A stretch of 5,284 nucleotides of DNA, from the NCBI GenBank assembly GCA_030609605.1, contig JAUWBY010000172.1:1-5284 (forward strand). Direction: 5' to 3'. The number at the start of each line of letters is the position of its first letter. Within the stretch, counting starts at the first letter, position 1. Positions 4,748 through 5,284 of the stretch are shown here, in pieces. Under the pieces are notes generated by a model that was given only the letters and a program-made list of their open reading frames with translations, was not told the DNA's origin and did not search any database. The translations under genes and the position numbers were made by a program. The stretch is from Candidatus Eiseniibacteriota bacterium. GTDB taxonomy: Bacteria; Joyebacterota; Joyebacteria; Joyebacterales; Joyebacteraceae.

Positions 4748-5269
4748 CTAGAAACCCTTCTTTCTGTTCTGCCAGAGATCGGGACTGTCATCTTTCTTCT
4801 CCTCGACCTTCGGTTTTGGTTTTGGTTTTGCTTCTTCGGTCTTTGGTTCGGTGGAAGGCGCGCGCGGCGGAGATGGTGTGGGACTGCCGCCCCACCCCTT
4901 CGTGGCCCAACCACTGCTGCCCCATAGGTGTCTCGTACCCTGTTCTACCTCGGGCCCATCGTATCCGTCTCCATCCGGGTAATCCGGTCCGTTCCACGAC
5001 CAATCATCGTAGTACCACCAGGGAGCGCCGTAGTAGTCGTTCCACCGATAGTGTGATGCCCCATACAGGTAGGATGGGTGGTAGTAATCGGAGTGGGCGT
5101 GGCAGCCCGCGCACGATCCATCGACACTGCTGTGGTGCATCGAACCATCATATGGAGATCCATCTAGAGCGCCGGAGCCCGCCGGATGTCTCAGGACCGT
5201 ATAGCACCCGGTCGTCACAAGCAGCATCGTGATGACGATGCCAAACAGGATGAGCAGTCTTGGTTTCAT
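4748..5269 (-). CDS. Lipoprotein with a CxxCH motif, aromatic-rich middle and Lys/Pro-rich tail
   Basis: This protein of 173 residues has CAGGAGG at 5278-5284, 8 bases before its ATG. Residues 1-21 are a lipoprotein signal (K-P-R, then hydrophobic 5-18) leading to T-T-G-C22, so the mature protein should be lipid-anchored at C22. Position -3 is Thr rather than the usual Leu. C53-A-G-C56-H57 is a CxxCH motif as in c-type haem sites, followed by more His (H59, H64) that could be ligands. Residues 62-92 are rich in Tyr, Trp and Asp. Residues 129-161 form a Pro/Lys/Glu tail with K-P-K-P-K-P-K at 148-154. I recognise this general layout (lipobox, short 'RHP', CxxCH, aromatic stretch) from uncharacterised envelope lipoproteins but can name no function. 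One CxxCH fits a monohaem cytochrome, yet the low complexity also allows zinc binding. It is the first gene of an apparent two-gene envelope operon with the barrel protein. Confidence 0.8.
   Translation of the reverse strand: MKPRLLILFGIVITMLLVTTGCYTVLRHPAGSGALDGSPYDGSMHHSSVDGSCAGCHAHSDYYHPSYLYGASHYRWNDYYGAPWWYYDDWSWNGPDYPDGDGYDGPEVEQGTRHLWGSSGWATKGWGGSPTPSPPRAPSTEPKTEEAKPKPKPKVEEKKDDSPDLWQNRKKGF
4812..4829. repeat. Three tandem copies of the hexamer GGTTTT
   Basis: The hexamer repeats perfectly three times within the lipoprotein gene, where the - strand reads AAAACC and encodes alternating Lys and Pro (about residues 148-154). Because the unit is 6 bases, a change in copy number would keep the frame and lengthen or shorten the linker. 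Confidence 0.7.
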
Positions 5270-5277
5270 CTTCGTAG

Positions 5278-5284
5278 CCTCCTG
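5278..5284 (-). promoter_or_regulatory. Ribosome binding site of the lipoprotein gene
   Basis: CAGGAGG at the right window edge, read on the - strand, lies 8 bases before the ATG at 5269. It confirms that start. The promoter is outside the window. Confidence 0.75.

Noticed and set aside
4738..5232. Open frame of 164 codons on the + strand
   Set aside because: Antisense to the lipoprotein, which has a clear signal, lipobox and ribosome binding site. The + strand peptide is Arg/Ser/Pro-rich without motifs.
1..5284. CRISPR array, insertion sequence, integrase or toxin-antitoxin pair
   Set aside because: I saw no regularly spaced repeats, transposase motifs, terminal inverted repeats or paired small antitoxin/toxin genes in any part of the window.

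Overview
The window comes from a diderm (Gram-negative-type) bacterium with moderately high GC. The evidence for two membranes is a beta-barrel outer-membrane protein ending in Phe and a surface or periplasmic lipoprotein. A microcompartment aldolase, a UPF0164/FadL/PorV-like barrel, a tiny AURKAIP1/COX24-like basic protein and a CxxCH lipoprotein together suggest an uncultured lineage near the FCB or PVC groups (for example Latescibacteria- or Eisenbacteria-like). This placement is inference, not proof.

Left part, + strand (1-1887). The window opens inside the 3' end of a EutN/CcmL-type microcompartment vertex protein. Four bases later a class II (fuculose-1-phosphate-type) aldolase begins. 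It carries a CX2CX2C motif, a Pro/Ser-rich linker and a C-terminal amphipathic helix that looks like an encapsulation peptide. Together they are the end of a bacterial microcompartment (BMC) operon, probably for fucose/rhamnose-type sugar breakdown in which the aldolase releases an aldehyde inside the shell. An SppA-type membrane protease follows after 29 bases and may be read through from the same transcript.

Middle part, + strand (1888-3191). Sixteen bases after sppA lies a near-consensus sigma-70 promoter. It is followed by a stretch of about 330 bases, dense in stem-loops and without a convincing gene, that reaches an HU/IHF-family DNA-binding protein. This stretch is either a long structured leader of the HU gene or a separate small RNA. 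Directly after HU comes a 31-residue, extremely basic protein resembling bS22/mS38 (AURKAIP1/COX24). A PilZ-domain protein follows.

Right part, - strand (3386-5269). A strong hairpin terminator at 3281-3305 separates the convergent gene sets. On the - strand a lipoprotein with a CAGCH motif is followed, with touching stop and start codons, by a FadL/UPF0164-like outer-membrane barrel. The two form a small envelope operon whose promoter lies beyond the right edge.

The points most worth a second look are the aldolase tail (Cys motif plus probable encapsulation peptide), the structured region before HU, and the tiny COX24-like protein.
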